A DNA stretch of 11,462 nt from CAYGTS01 sp964352905 (GCA_964352905.1 CAYGTS010000085.1:1-11462), one strand, 5' to 3'; numbered from the stretch's first letter, positions 1 through 7,119 are shown. Translations and numbers: made by a program. The notes: generated from the letters alone by a model not told the origin.

Positions 1-83
1 TAATGTGAGATTGCCCAAATATGGCTGTTCCTCGCTACACCGGGAATTGCTGCCTATGGTAGGTAAACCCTACAACTAACTGT

Positions 84-111
84 TTGATCACCCGATCGAT
101 TCCGCTATAAT
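84..111 (+). promoter_or_regulatory. sigma70-type promoter of prfB-lysS
   Basis: A perfect -10 hexamer TATAAT lies at 106-111, and TTGATC at 84-89 is an acceptable -35 with a 16-bp spacer. Transcription would start near 118, about 30 bases before the prfB start codon. The rest of 1-147 shows no supportable gene: the only open stretch (4-66) follows a stop codon, has no start codon and is 20 codons long. A weak GTAGG/CCTAC hairpin lies at 59-73. Confidence 0.6.
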
Positions 112-147
112 AGCGCTCTTTTAAAGCCTATGACTTGGAACACCAGC

Positions 148-1249
148 ATGATTGAGACAACTGCTATCCCTACAATTGTGAATGACTTACGCGCACGCAG
201 TGATAAACTCCGGGGGTATCTTTGACTACGAGAATAAAAAAGAGCGCTTAGAAGAAGTGAGCCGCGAATTAGAAGATCCTAAAATTTGGGATAACCCAGA
301 GCGCGCCCAAAATTTGGGCCGCGAACGCGCAAGCTTAAGTGAAGTGGTTGAAAAAATTGATGAATTAAGTCATGGCCTGACTGAAATCAGCGAACTGTAC
401 CAACTCGCGCAGGCTGAAAACGATAGCGATACCTTGCAAAGTTTAATTCATGACGTGCAACAACAGCAACAAATCATTGAAGCCTTAGAATTTCAACGCA
501 TGTTTTGCGGTGAAATGGATGCTAACAATGCTTATCTTGATGTGCAAGCAGGTTCGGGTGGGACTGAAGCACAAGATTGGGCAGAAATGCTATTACGCAT
601 GTATTTGCGCTGGGGTGAAGATAAAGGCTTTAGCTGTGAAATCATTGAAGCATCTGCTGGTGAAGTTGCTGGTATCAAAAGTGCTACCGTTAAATTTAGC
701 GGTGATCATGCTTTTGGCTGGTTACGTACCGAATCGGGTGTTCATCGTTTAGTACGCAAATCACCGTTTGATTCTGGCAATCGTCGTCATACCTCATTTG
801 CTGCGATTTTTGTATCACCCGAAATCGATGATGATGTTGAAATTGATATTAATCCTGCTGATTTGCGCATCGATACCTATCGTGCCAGCGGGGCCGGTGG
901 CCAGCATGTTAACCGAACCGATTCAGCAGTGAGGATCACCCATAATCCCAGTGGTATTGTGGTGCAATGCCAGAGTGATCGCTCACAACACAAAAATAAA
1001 GCGCAAGCCATGAAACAATTACGTGCTAAGCTATACGAAACGGAAATGCGTAAACGCAATGAAACCCAGCAAGCACTTGAAGAAAGTAAATCTGAAATTT
1101 CTTGGGGTAGCCAGATTCGTTCGTATGTTTTAGACTCATCACGTATTAAAGATTTACGCACCAACGTTGAAACCGCCAATTGCCAAGCCGTTTTAGACGG
1201 TAAATTAGATCCATTCATTATTGCCAGTTTACAAGCAGGAGTAGAATAA
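148..1249 (+). CDS. prfB: Peptide chain release factor 2, with programmed +1 frameshift
   Basis: RF2 recognises UAA and UGA stop codons in the ribosomal A site and triggers hydrolysis of the finished peptide. The gene must be read as 148-222 joined to 224-1249. Frame 0 gives 25 codons from ATG 148 (MIETTAIPTI...) and meets TGA at 223-225; a +1 shift continues with DYENKKERLEE. The joined product is 366 residues, against 365 in E. coli. The stop-recognition tripeptide SPF is at 205-207 and the catalytic GGQ at 250-252, the same numbers as in E. coli. Translating only the downstream frame gives a false N-terminus from ATG 182. The ribosome-binding site is weak (GGAA at 137-140). lysS follows after 3 bases, so the two are probably cotranscribed from the promoter at 84-111. 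Identification is secure; the frameshift is read directly from the sequence. Confidence 0.97.
211..226 (+). promoter_or_regulatory. RF2 programmed +1 frameshift site
   Basis: The site reads CGGGGGTATCTTTGAC. The internal Shine-Dalgarno-like GGGGGT (212-217) lies three bases before the slippery CTT codon (220-222), which is followed by the in-frame stop TGA (223-225) and C. This matches the arrangement known from E. coli prfB, where scarce RF2 makes termination at UGA slow and favours the +1 shift, so that RF2 controls its own synthesis. The mechanism is established for the family; its action here is inferred from the conserved sequence. Confidence 0.95.
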
Positions 1250-1252
1250 ACC

Positions 1253-2752
1253 ATGAATCATGAGCAAGAACAACCCATATCGATTAATGATGTGATGGCA
1301 TTGCGCGGCGAAAAATTACAACAATTGCGCGAAAAAGGTATTGCGTTTCCCAATCAATTTCGGCGTGATTATTTAGCGCATGATTTGCATTTGCAATTCA
1401 ATGATCGTGAGCAAGCCAGCCTTGAAGAAGAAACTTTAATCGTTAGCATTGCTGGTAGGATCATGATGCGCCGCCTAATGGGCAAGGCGGCTTTCATTCA
1501 ATTACAAGATATGAGTGGTCAGATTCAAGTGTATGTTAGGCAAGATGCGATTGCAGCAGGGCGGTATGAAGAATTTAAACACTGGGATTTAGGTGATATC
1601 GTTGGTGTAACGGGTAGTTTATTTAAAACAAAAACCGGTGAACTTTCAGTGCGCGCGGATAGCATTGAATTATTAAGCAAATCATTGCGGCCTTTGCCAG
1701 ATAAATATCATGGCCTTGCCGATCAAGAAACGCGCTACCGCCAACGTTATTTGGATTTAATCGTTAACCCTGAATCACGCAAGGTTTTTGTCATGCGTTC
1801 AAAAATCATTGAAGTTATTCGCCATTTTTTAAATGAACGTGACTACATGGAAGTGGAAACACCAATGATGCAACCTTTAGCTGGTGGTGCTGCGGCAAGA
1901 CCCTTTGTTACGCACCATAATGCGCTGGATATGCAATTATTTTTACGCATAGCACCAGAATTGTATTTAAAACGATTAGTGGTTGGTGGCTTTGAACGCG
2001 TTTATGAAATTAATCGTAATTTTCGTAACGAAGGCGTTTCAACACGACATAACCCCGAATTTACGATGTTAGAATTTTACCAAGCCTATGCGGATTATAA
2101 TGATTTAATTGATTTAACTGAAGAAATGTTGCGCCACATTGCTGATACGATCATTGGTGATCGTAAAATCAGCTATCTTGATTATAATATTAACTTGGAT
2201 CAAACTTTTGCTCGTATGACCTTGTTTGATGCTATCTTAAAATTCAATCAAGACCTTTCGGCCGATGACTTAAACGATAAAATACGTGCGGCAAACTATG
2301 CCAGAAAACTCGGGATTGCTGTTAAAGAAAATGATGGCTTAGGAAAGATTCAATTAGAAATTTTTGAAAAAACTGTTGAAGAAAAATTAATCCAGCCAAC
2401 TTTTATTACTGCTTATCCTGCTGAGGTATCACCGTTGGCACGCTTAAATGATCACAATAGTTTCTTAACCGATCGCTTTGAATTTTTTATTGCAGGCAAA
2501 GAAATTGCTAATGGTTTCTCAGAATTAAACGATCCAGAAGATCAAGCCGCACGTTTTCGTGAGCAAGTAAAAGCCAAAGATGCTGGTGATATCGAAGCGA
2601 TGGTTTATGATGAAGATTATATTACCGCACTTGAACACGGCTTACCGCCAACCGCCGGCGAGGGTATAGGTATCGATCGTTTAGTGATGTTTTTCACGAA
2701 TAGTGCGAGTATTCGTGATGTGATTTTATTTCCGCACATGCGTATTAAATAA
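1253..2752 (+). CDS. lysS: Lysyl-tRNA synthetase, class II
   Basis: This cytoplasmic enzyme attaches lysine to tRNA-Lys with ATP. The 499 residues (E. coli LysS 505) show an N-terminal OB-fold anticodon-binding domain around residues 55-140 (VSIAGRIMMRR... GQIQVYV) and then the class II catalytic core. Motif 1 is at about 199-204 (MEVETP), motif 2 at 257-276 (FRNEGVSTRHNPEF...), and motif 3 at 469-476 (GEGIGIDR). The C-terminus IRDVILFPHMR is typical. ATG 1253 is preceded by AGGAG at 1237-1241, inside the end of prfB, and only three bases separate the two genes. prfB-lysS is a conserved gammaproteobacterial pair. No frameshift or missing motif was seen. Confidence 0.97.
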   Translation: MNHEQEQPISINDVMALRGEKLQQLREKGIAFPNQFRRDYLAHDLHLQFNDREQASLEEETLIVSIAGRIMMRRLMGKAAFIQLQDMSGQIQVYVRQDAIAAGRYEEFKHWDLGDIVGVTGSLFKTKTGELSVRADSIELLSKSLRPLPDKYHGLADQETRYRQRYLDLIVNPESRKVFVMRSKIIEVIRHFLNERDYMEVETPMMQPLAGGAAARPFVTHHNALDMQLFLRIAPELYLKRLVVGGFERVYEINRNFRNEGVSTRHNPEFTMLEFYQAYADYNDLIDLTEEMLRHIADTIIGDRKISYLDYNINLDQTFARMTLFDAILKFNQDLSADDLNDKIRAANYARKLGIAVKENDGLGKIQLEIFEKTVEEKLIQPTFITAYPAEVSPLARLNDHNSFLTDRFEFFIAGKEIANGFSELNDPEDQAARFREQVKAKDAGDIEAMVYDEDYITALEHGLPPTAGEGIGIDRLVMFFTNSASIRDVILFPHMRIK

Positions 2753-2782
2753 AAAAGTAATCAACTAATAAAAACAGGAAAA

Positions 2783-3715
2783 ATGATGAAAAATTTTTGG
2801 CTTAGCAGCATAATGGCGCTATTTATTTTTACGGTAGGGCACTCATTTGCCGTGCAGCACGTGAACCATCATCGTACAACACAAAAGAGTGATTTTGATC
2901 AAAGAACCAATCAACTTTTAACTGATATCACGACGACTAAACAATCTGCCTTACAGAAAAAAATTCAAGAGCAAAATGATATTATCAAAAATCCTTTAGG
3001 GATCATGTTTTTTAAACCAACCTATATTTTACCTTTTTATTATACCGGCAGTCCTTATCAAGCCATTTATGAAGGCAATACCCCTGATAATCAAAGAGTT
3101 ATGAAATCTGAATTTAAAGGACAGATCAGTTTACAAGTGCCAGTTTGGCGTAACATTTTCAATAAACGGTTGTCATTAAATGTAGCTTACACTGAAATGT
3201 CTTATTGGCAATTTTACGCAAAATCTCAATACTTCCGTGAAACAAATTATGAACCAGAGCTGTTTTTAAGCAGTAATTTTCATCAAAATTGGCTAGCAAA
3301 TTTCGGGGTAGTGCATCAATCCAACGGCCGTGGCGGTGATCTTGAGCGCAGCTGGAATCGTGCTTACACTGATATTCAATTTTCAGGTGTGAACTGGCTG
3401 GTTAGCATTAAACCGTGGGTATTAATTTTTAAAGGTTCATCAAGTGACTTACACAACCCTGATATTGCACGTTACTTAGGGCACGAGCGCATTTTATTTG
3501 TTTATAAACTGCCAAAAGATATTGAATTATCCTTTAACGTTCGCAACTTAGAACGTTCAAAATACACAACATTAACCTCTGCCTTATCATTTCCTATTTT
3601 CGGAAAACTCAGTGGATACGTGCAATTTTTCAGCGGCTACGGCCAAAGCTTAATCGAATATGACCATCACACCAATAGCATCGGTGTTGGTATAGCGCTA
3701 CATAACTGGCTTTAA
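2783..3715 (+). CDS. pldA: Outer membrane phospholipase A (OMPLA)
   Basis: OMPLA is a 12-stranded beta barrel in the outer membrane that hydrolyses phospholipids at sn-1 and sn-2 when active as a Ca2+-dependent dimer. A signal peptide is visible (MMKNFWLSSIMALFIFTVGHSFA, cleavage probably after residue 23). The catalytic triad is conserved with the family spacing: His178, Ser180 and Asn192 in HQSNGRGG...RSWNR. Other family segments are FRETNYEPELFL, WLVSIKPW, the strand around SGYGQSLIEY, and GVGIALHNWL at the end. The HxSNGR loop runs GRGGDLE, so residues matching the E. coli Ca2+-site Asp149 and Ser152 differ, although Asp186 is adjacent. An N-terminal stretch of about 40 polar, possibly helical residues (24-65) makes the protein roughly 20 residues longer than E. 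coli PldA. AGGA at 2776-2779 is better placed for the second ATG (2786) than for 2783. It follows lysS by 30 bases. Confidence 0.93.
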   Translation: MMKNFWLSSIMALFIFTVGHSFAVQHVNHHRTTQKSDFDQRTNQLLTDITTTKQSALQKKIQEQNDIIKNPLGIMFFKPTYILPFYYTGSPYQAIYEGNTPDNQRVMKSEFKGQISLQVPVWRNIFNKRLSLNVAYTEMSYWQFYAKSQYFRETNYEPELFLSSNFHQNWLANFGVVHQSNGRGGDLERSWNRAYTDIQFSGVNWLVSIKPWVLIFKGSSSDLHNPDIARYLGHERILFVYKLPKDIELSFNVRNLERSKYTTLTSALSFPIFGKLSGYVQFFSGYGQSLIEYDHHTNSIGVGIALHNWL

Positions 3716-3750
3716 TGTGAACCAACTAGGCCTGCCCTAACTGGCTCACA
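3716..3750. repeat. Imperfect inverted repeat after pldA
   Basis: Arms TGTGAACCAACTAG (3716-3729) and CTAACTGGCTCACA (3737-3750) flank a 7-base loop. On the + strand 11 of 14 positions pair. On the - strand all 14 pair, because the three mismatches become G-U pairs. No run of T follows on either strand, so it is not a standard intrinsic terminator, though it begins directly after the pldA stop codon and could protect or end that transcript. Confidence 0.5.
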
Positions 3751-3782
3751 TAGAATACATTCAAAGGGTTATCAGAATTGAT

Positions 3783-3812
3783 TTAGGAAGTGCTGTGTGA
3801 ACTCAGTATAAT
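3783..3812 (+). promoter_or_regulatory. Candidate promoter of the orphan gene
   Basis: A perfect TATAAT lies at 3807-3812. The best -35 is TTAGGA at 3783-3788, only 3 of 6 matches, with an 18-bp spacer. A start near 3819 would leave a leader of about 65 bases. I looked for a PmrA-type box (direct repeats of TTAA) and did not find one. Confidence 0.4.
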
Positions 3813-3818
3813 TAGATG

Positions 3819-3835
3819 AAAACCCCTAGGTTTTT
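3819..3835 (+). promoter_or_regulatory. Short hairpin with T tail in the leader
   Basis: AAAACC (3819-3824) and GGTTTT (3829-3834) form a 6-bp stem with the four-base loop CCTA, and the T run reaches 3835. It would sit at the very 5' end of the transcript made from TATAAT at 3807. It could be a weak terminator for read-through from pldA or a 5' stabilising structure. It is short, so the functional claim is weak. Confidence 0.3.
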
Positions 3836-3884
3836 ACTAACAATATGGTAAGCTGGGATCATATGCGTGCTATGCGAGAAAACA

Positions 3885-4943
3885 ATGTCTTGGTTCAACC
3901 CCTCAATTAGATTATCCGAAGAAATGGCCAACGAAGCCAGAAAGGCCTTTGCTGTGGCCTGTGCTCAATTAGGTAACTCTATGCTGTTTACACTGTGTGA
4001 AAATTTGGTTCGTGGTTTTTTTAACCAGGATCATAACGATCGAACAGTCTTTACCAAAAGGGACTTAACTGAGCTAGAAACAGTTATTAGCCACTTACAG
4101 GATAATGATGCTAAAAGTAAGCTAACTACTGTAACAGAAAAATTAAAAAAGGAGCTGAAAAAGACTTTGTATGAAAGACTTTTCAGCTCGATGGAAAATT
4201 GGTTTAAGCAGGCAGGTAGTGCAATAAAAGCCTTTTTTTCTAGCAATATTACTCCAAAAAAGATCAGTGCAGTTTTAAAAAAATGTGAAGAATCCTGCTA
4301 TAGTGATGCTGAAAACACAAAAAAATTTACAAATGAAAAATTTACAAATGCTCTTTTGGCTAATCCCGCATTGCGAGGGCGTTTTATCAAAAAAAGCTAT
4401 CTTTACTTAAAAAATTTACCCGAAGATGTTAAGAAAATATTAGAGGCGTCTCTTAATCTTGAAGTGGCAGAGTTTACTAGCGGAAAACCTAGCCTATTTT
4501 CGGATCAAAATTTTTGCAAGACGATCATGGAAAATAATAGCATAAATAAGACTTTCTCAACTCTTAGTAATGATTTAAAGGCAACGTTATCAGGTGTAAA
4601 GATAAAGATAAAGTTATCAAGGTTATCAAAAGAAATGAATTCAATGGTTCCTGAACCAGCGAATGAGCCTGCTGTAACACCAACACACACGAGAATAACC
4701 AAGGAGCTAGCAGCAGCGCAAGCTCGCAATACTTATTCGCCACCTCTTAGCCCCACAAACCTCTCGCGAAGTGGTACAAGTACAAGTAGTGACTCTGAAC
4801 TCAACAGTGATAATTCGGCTGCTACTACTCCACGCAGCCCAGTATATGATAATGATTCTAAGGGAACTGCCCTAGGTGATGATGCTGCCCGTTACGGGCG
4901 AATAGTTTCTACGCCGCCGCCTAGGCCTGTTTTTTCCTGTTAA
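3885..4943 (+). CDS. Orphan protein, candidate secreted effector
   Basis: I do not recognise a family. From ATG 3885 the product has 352 residues and no signal peptide or membrane span. Residues 60-107 are a charged, Leu-rich helical stretch with coiled-coil character. KFTN occurs twice at 147-155, from a perfect 15-bp tandem duplication. From about 254 to 352 the protein is low in hydrophobic residues and rich in Ser, Thr, Pro and Asp, with SPPLSP (285-290), TPRSP (315-319) and PPPRP (344-348). A helical body with a disordered SP/TP-containing tail is typical of type IV-secreted effectors of Legionella and Coxiella, but that role here is inference. An alternative GTG start at 3867 adds six residues and has GGGA at 3855-3858; ATG 3885 has GAGAA at 3876-3880. 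The flanking gaps on both sides suggest its own transcription unit. It could equally be a lineage-specific cytoplasmic protein. Confidence 0.8.
   Translation: MSWFNPSIRLSEEMANEARKAFAVACAQLGNSMLFTLCENLVRGFFNQDHNDRTVFTKRDLTELETVISHLQDNDAKSKLTTVTEKLKKELKKTLYERLFSSMENWFKQAGSAIKAFFSSNITPKKISAVLKKCEESCYSDAENTKKFTNEKFTNALLANPALRGRFIKKSYLYLKNLPEDVKKILEASLNLEVAEFTSGKPSLFSDQNFCKTIMENNSINKTFSTLSNDLKATLSGVKIKIKLSRLSKEMNSMVPEPANEPAVTPTHTRITKELAAAQARNTYSPPLSPTNLSRSGTSTSSDSELNSDNSAATTPRSPVYDNDSKGTALGDDAARYGRIVSTPPPRPVFSC
4321..4350 (+). repeat. 15-bp perfect tandem duplication inside the orphan gene
   Basis: AAAAATTTACAAATG occurs at 4321-4335 and again at 4336-4350 with no difference. The unit is five codons long, so the reading frame is kept and the protein gains a second KFTN. 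The identity of the copies suggests a recent duplication. Confidence 0.9.
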
Positions 4944-5093
4944 ATCAACTAACCAACTTTTTCTGGTGAAAATAGTACAGGATGCGCTTGTTTTGTAGTT
5001 ATTTATTTGTATGCGTAGGGTGTGTTTACAATCCTACTATGCTGGCCCATACCGGGCTGTCTCTCCCATTAGAAATTAGGGCAACAGGGGTTC

Positions 5094-5148
5094 CATCATT
5101 ACGAGCGAATATGATGACATGCTCACCGATGAAAAGTGAGTATGTCAT
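5094..5148. repeat. REP-like palindromic element, copy 1
   Basis: TCATTACGAGCG at 5096-5107 is shared exactly with 11297-11308, and AGTGAG followed by YRTG closes both copies. Inside this copy ATGACATGCTCAC (5114-5126) pairs with GTGAGTATGTCAT (5136-5148) over 13 positions with one G-U pair and a 9-base loop. Elements starting with a CGTCATTRCGAGCG-type core are common dispersed intergenic palindromes in several intracellular bacterial lineages; membership is inferred from the core only. Confidence 0.55.
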
Positions 5149-5201
5149 TTAAGCAAGTGATTCCCATTTTCAAAACTGTATCTAACCCTAGCAAAATCAG
5201 G

Positions 5202-5230
5202 TACAATTGGCGCCCATTATTATTGGCGCT
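5202..5230 (+). promoter_or_regulatory. Putative lepA -10 and ATTGGCGC direct repeats
   Basis: TACAAT at 5202-5207 is the best -10 candidate; no good -35 is seen at the usual distance. ATTGGCGC occurs at 5206-5213 and again at 5222-5229, 16 bases apart, so the first copy overlaps the -10 edge. Read as an inverted repeat, GCGCC (5210-5214) can also pair with GGCGC (5225-5229). The pair could be an operator or a leader hairpin; this is unproven. Confidence 0.3.
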
Positions 5231-5240
5231 GTAACTATAC

Positions 5241-7040
5241 ATGATTAAAAACATTCGTAATTTTTCAATTATTGCCCATATTGATCACGGTAAATCAACG
5301 TTATCCGATCGCTTAATTCAATTATGCGGCGGCCTTTCTGAGCGTGAAATGAGTGAACAAGTACTCGATAGCATGGATATCGAGCGTGAGCGTGGTATTA
5401 CCATTAAAGCCCAATCCGTAACGCTTAAATACAAAGCGCAAGACGGTGAAATTTATCAATTAAACTTCATTGATACGCCCGGGCATGTTGATTTTTCCTA
5501 TGAAGTATCACGATCGCTTGCGGCTTGTGACGGCGCGTTGTTAGTTGTTGATGCGGCACAAGGGGTTGAAGCGCAAACTTTGGCGGTGTGTTATACCGCT
5601 ATGGATCAAGGTTTAGAAGTGATTCCTGTCTTTAACAAAATTGATTTGCCACAAGCTGATGTTGCACGCGTGGCGCAAGAAGTTGAAGACATCATTGGCA
5701 TTGAAGCCAAAGATGCTGTTGGTATCAGTGCTAAAACAGGCTTAGGTGTGCCGGATTTACTTGAACAATTAGTGGCTAAAATTCCGCCACCCAGCAGCAA
5801 CCCTGACTTGCCTTTGCAAGCGCTGATTATTGATTCTTGGTTTGATAGTTACCAAGGCGTAGTGTCCTTGGTGCGTGTGATGAATGGGGCGGTGAAAAAG
5901 GGCGATAAAATTAAAATCATGTCAAGCGGGCGCCAGCACACGGTTGATCGCCTTGGTATTTTCACACCGAAACAAACCGATACGCAGCAACTGGGTGCGG
6001 GTGAAGTGGGTTTTATTATTGCTAGTGTTAAAGAAATTCAAGGAGCACCGGTTGGTGATACGATTACGCATGCCAAAGAGGGTGCGTTAACGCCATTACC
6101 CGGTTTTAAAAAGGCTAAACCGCAAGTTTATGCTGGCATGTTTCCCATTGACTCAAATGACTATGAAGCGTTTCGTGAGGCATTGGCGAAACTAACTTTA
6201 AACGATGCGTCCTTATTTTATGAACCTGAAAATAGTGAAGCATTAGGCTTTGGTTTCCGTTGTGGCTTTTTGGGGATGCTGCATATGGAAATTATTCAAG
6301 AACGCCTGGAGCGCGAATACGAATTAGAATTGATTACCACAGCGCCTACGGTTGTTCATCAGGTTGTCATGAAATCTGGCGAAGTTTTAGATATCGATAA
6401 CCCCAGTCGCCTGCCAGAACCCAATAAAATTGAAGAAACGCGTGAACCGATTGTGTCATGTAATATTCTAGTGCCAAAAGATTATGTTGGCAGTATCATG
6501 ACATTGGCGATTGAACGTCGTGGCGTGCAAACCAAAATGCTTTATCATAATAAACAAGTTGAAATCCAATACGATATGCCCATGAGTGAAGTAGTTCTCG
6601 ATTTTTTTGATCGTTTAAAATCAATCAGTCGTGGTTATGCATCACTTGATTACCAATTTGTACGCTTTCAACCAGCAGAGTTGGTTAAGCTTGATATTTT
6701 AATCAATGGCGAAAAAGTTGATGCCTTATCCGTCATTGTTCACAAGGAAAATGCCCTTTATCGTGGTCGTGATGTTGCTGAACGTTTACGAGAAATTATT
6801 CCCAGGCAAATGTTTGATGTAGCCATTCAAGCGGCAATTGGCGCCAATATTATTGCGCGTACCAATGTTAAAGCACTGCGCAAAAATGTTACTGCGAAAT
6901 GTTACGGCGGTGATATTTCACGTAAACGTAAACTTCTGGAAAAACAAAAAGCCGGTAAAAAACGCATGAAACGCTTTGGTAAAGTTGAAATTCCACAAGA
7001 GGCTTTCTTAGCTATCTTAAAAGTTGATCAAAAGAAATAG
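5241..7040 (+). CDS. lepA: Elongation factor 4 (LepA), ribosome GTPase
   Basis: EF4 is a translational GTPase that binds the ribosome and has been linked to back-translocation, 30S biogenesis and translation under stress. The 599 residues equal the E. coli length. The G domain shows G1 AHIDHGKST (12-20), the switch I segment with GITI (52-55), G3 DTPGH (78-82), G4 NKID (132-135) and a G5-like SAKTG near 162. Domain II, the elongation-factor-G-like domain around EALGFGFRCGFLGMLHMEI, and the LepA-specific C-terminal domain with RKNVTAKCYGGDISRKRKL all follow. ATG 5241 gives the family N-terminus IRNFSIIAHIDHGKST, although no Shine-Dalgarno sequence is visible before it. In E. coli lepB follows directly; here it does not, and rnc starts 79 bases downstream. 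Confidence 0.98.
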   Translation: MIKNIRNFSIIAHIDHGKSTLSDRLIQLCGGLSEREMSEQVLDSMDIERERGITIKAQSVTLKYKAQDGEIYQLNFIDTPGHVDFSYEVSRSLAACDGALLVVDAAQGVEAQTLAVCYTAMDQGLEVIPVFNKIDLPQADVARVAQEVEDIIGIEAKDAVGISAKTGLGVPDLLEQLVAKIPPPSSNPDLPLQALIIDSWFDSYQGVVSLVRVMNGAVKKGDKIKIMSSGRQHTVDRLGIFTPKQTDTQQLGAGEVGFIIASVKEIQGAPVGDTITHAKEGALTPLPGFKKAKPQVYAGMFPIDSNDYEAFREALAKLTLNDASLFYEPENSEALGFGFRCGFLGMLHMEIIQERLEREYELELITTAPTVVHQVVMKSGEVLDIDNPSRLPEPNKIEETREPIVSCNILVPKDYVGSIMTLAIERRGVQTKMLYHNKQVEIQYDMPMSEVVLDFFDRLKSISRGYASLDYQFVRFQPAELVKLDILINGEKVDALSVIVHKENALYRGRDVAERLREIIPRQMFDVAIQAAIGANIIARTNVKALRKNVTAKCYGGDISRKRKLLEKQKAGKKRMKRFGKVEIPQEAFLAILKVDQKK

Positions 7041-7054
7041 AAGCGCTATAACTA

Positions 7055-7083
7055 TTGCATAAATCAATATTATTCAATAAAAT
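7055..7083 (+). promoter_or_regulatory. Candidate promoter of the rnc-era-recO-pdxJ operon
   Basis: TTGCAT at 7055-7060 and TAAAAT at 7078-7083 have a 17-bp spacer, with 3 of 6 and 5 of 6 consensus matches. The very AT-rich gap between lepA and rnc fits a separate promoter. Read-through from lepA is not excluded, since no terminator hairpin is seen after lepA. Confidence 0.4.
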
Positions 7084-7119
7084 ACATACAATTGCAGTTA
7101 TTTCCATAAAAGGTTGAAA

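Larger units (their letters stand above)
4944..5240. other. Non-coding gap with inverted repeats between orphan gene and lepA
   Basis: No supportable gene lies in these 297 bases on either strand. From left to right there is a GTAGG/CCTAC hairpin near 5017-5039, a GCCC/GGGC hairpin with loop ATACC near 5045-5057, a small CATCAT/ATGATG hairpin (5094-5116) that contains TCATTACGAGCG, the 13-bp inverted repeat at 5114-5148, and the lepA promoter region. None of the hairpins is followed by a clear T run, so no intrinsic terminator for the orphan gene is obvious. Confidence 0.6.

Noticed and set aside
1..66. Tail of an upstream gene ending at TAA 64-66
   Set aside because: The same frame is closed by TAA at 1-3 and has no start codon between, so only 20 unsupported codons remain.
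182..223. ATG 182 as the prfB start
   Set aside because: The residues before the frameshift point do not resemble RF2, whereas frame 0 from ATG 148 does and restores the family length.
877..1254. 125-codon open frame on the - strand
   Set aside because: It lies opposite the conserved C-terminal half of prfB, has no visible ribosome-binding site and no recognisable product; it is a shadow of prfB.
2623..2631. ACCGCACTT, matching the Haemophilus uptake-signal core
   Set aside because: A single copy in a conserved lysS segment; no enrichment in the window.
4887..4899. Near-perfect palindrome GCCCGTTACGGGC as a terminator or operator
   Set aside because: It lies inside the coding sequence of the orphan gene (codons for ARYG), has no T run and is short enough to arise by chance.
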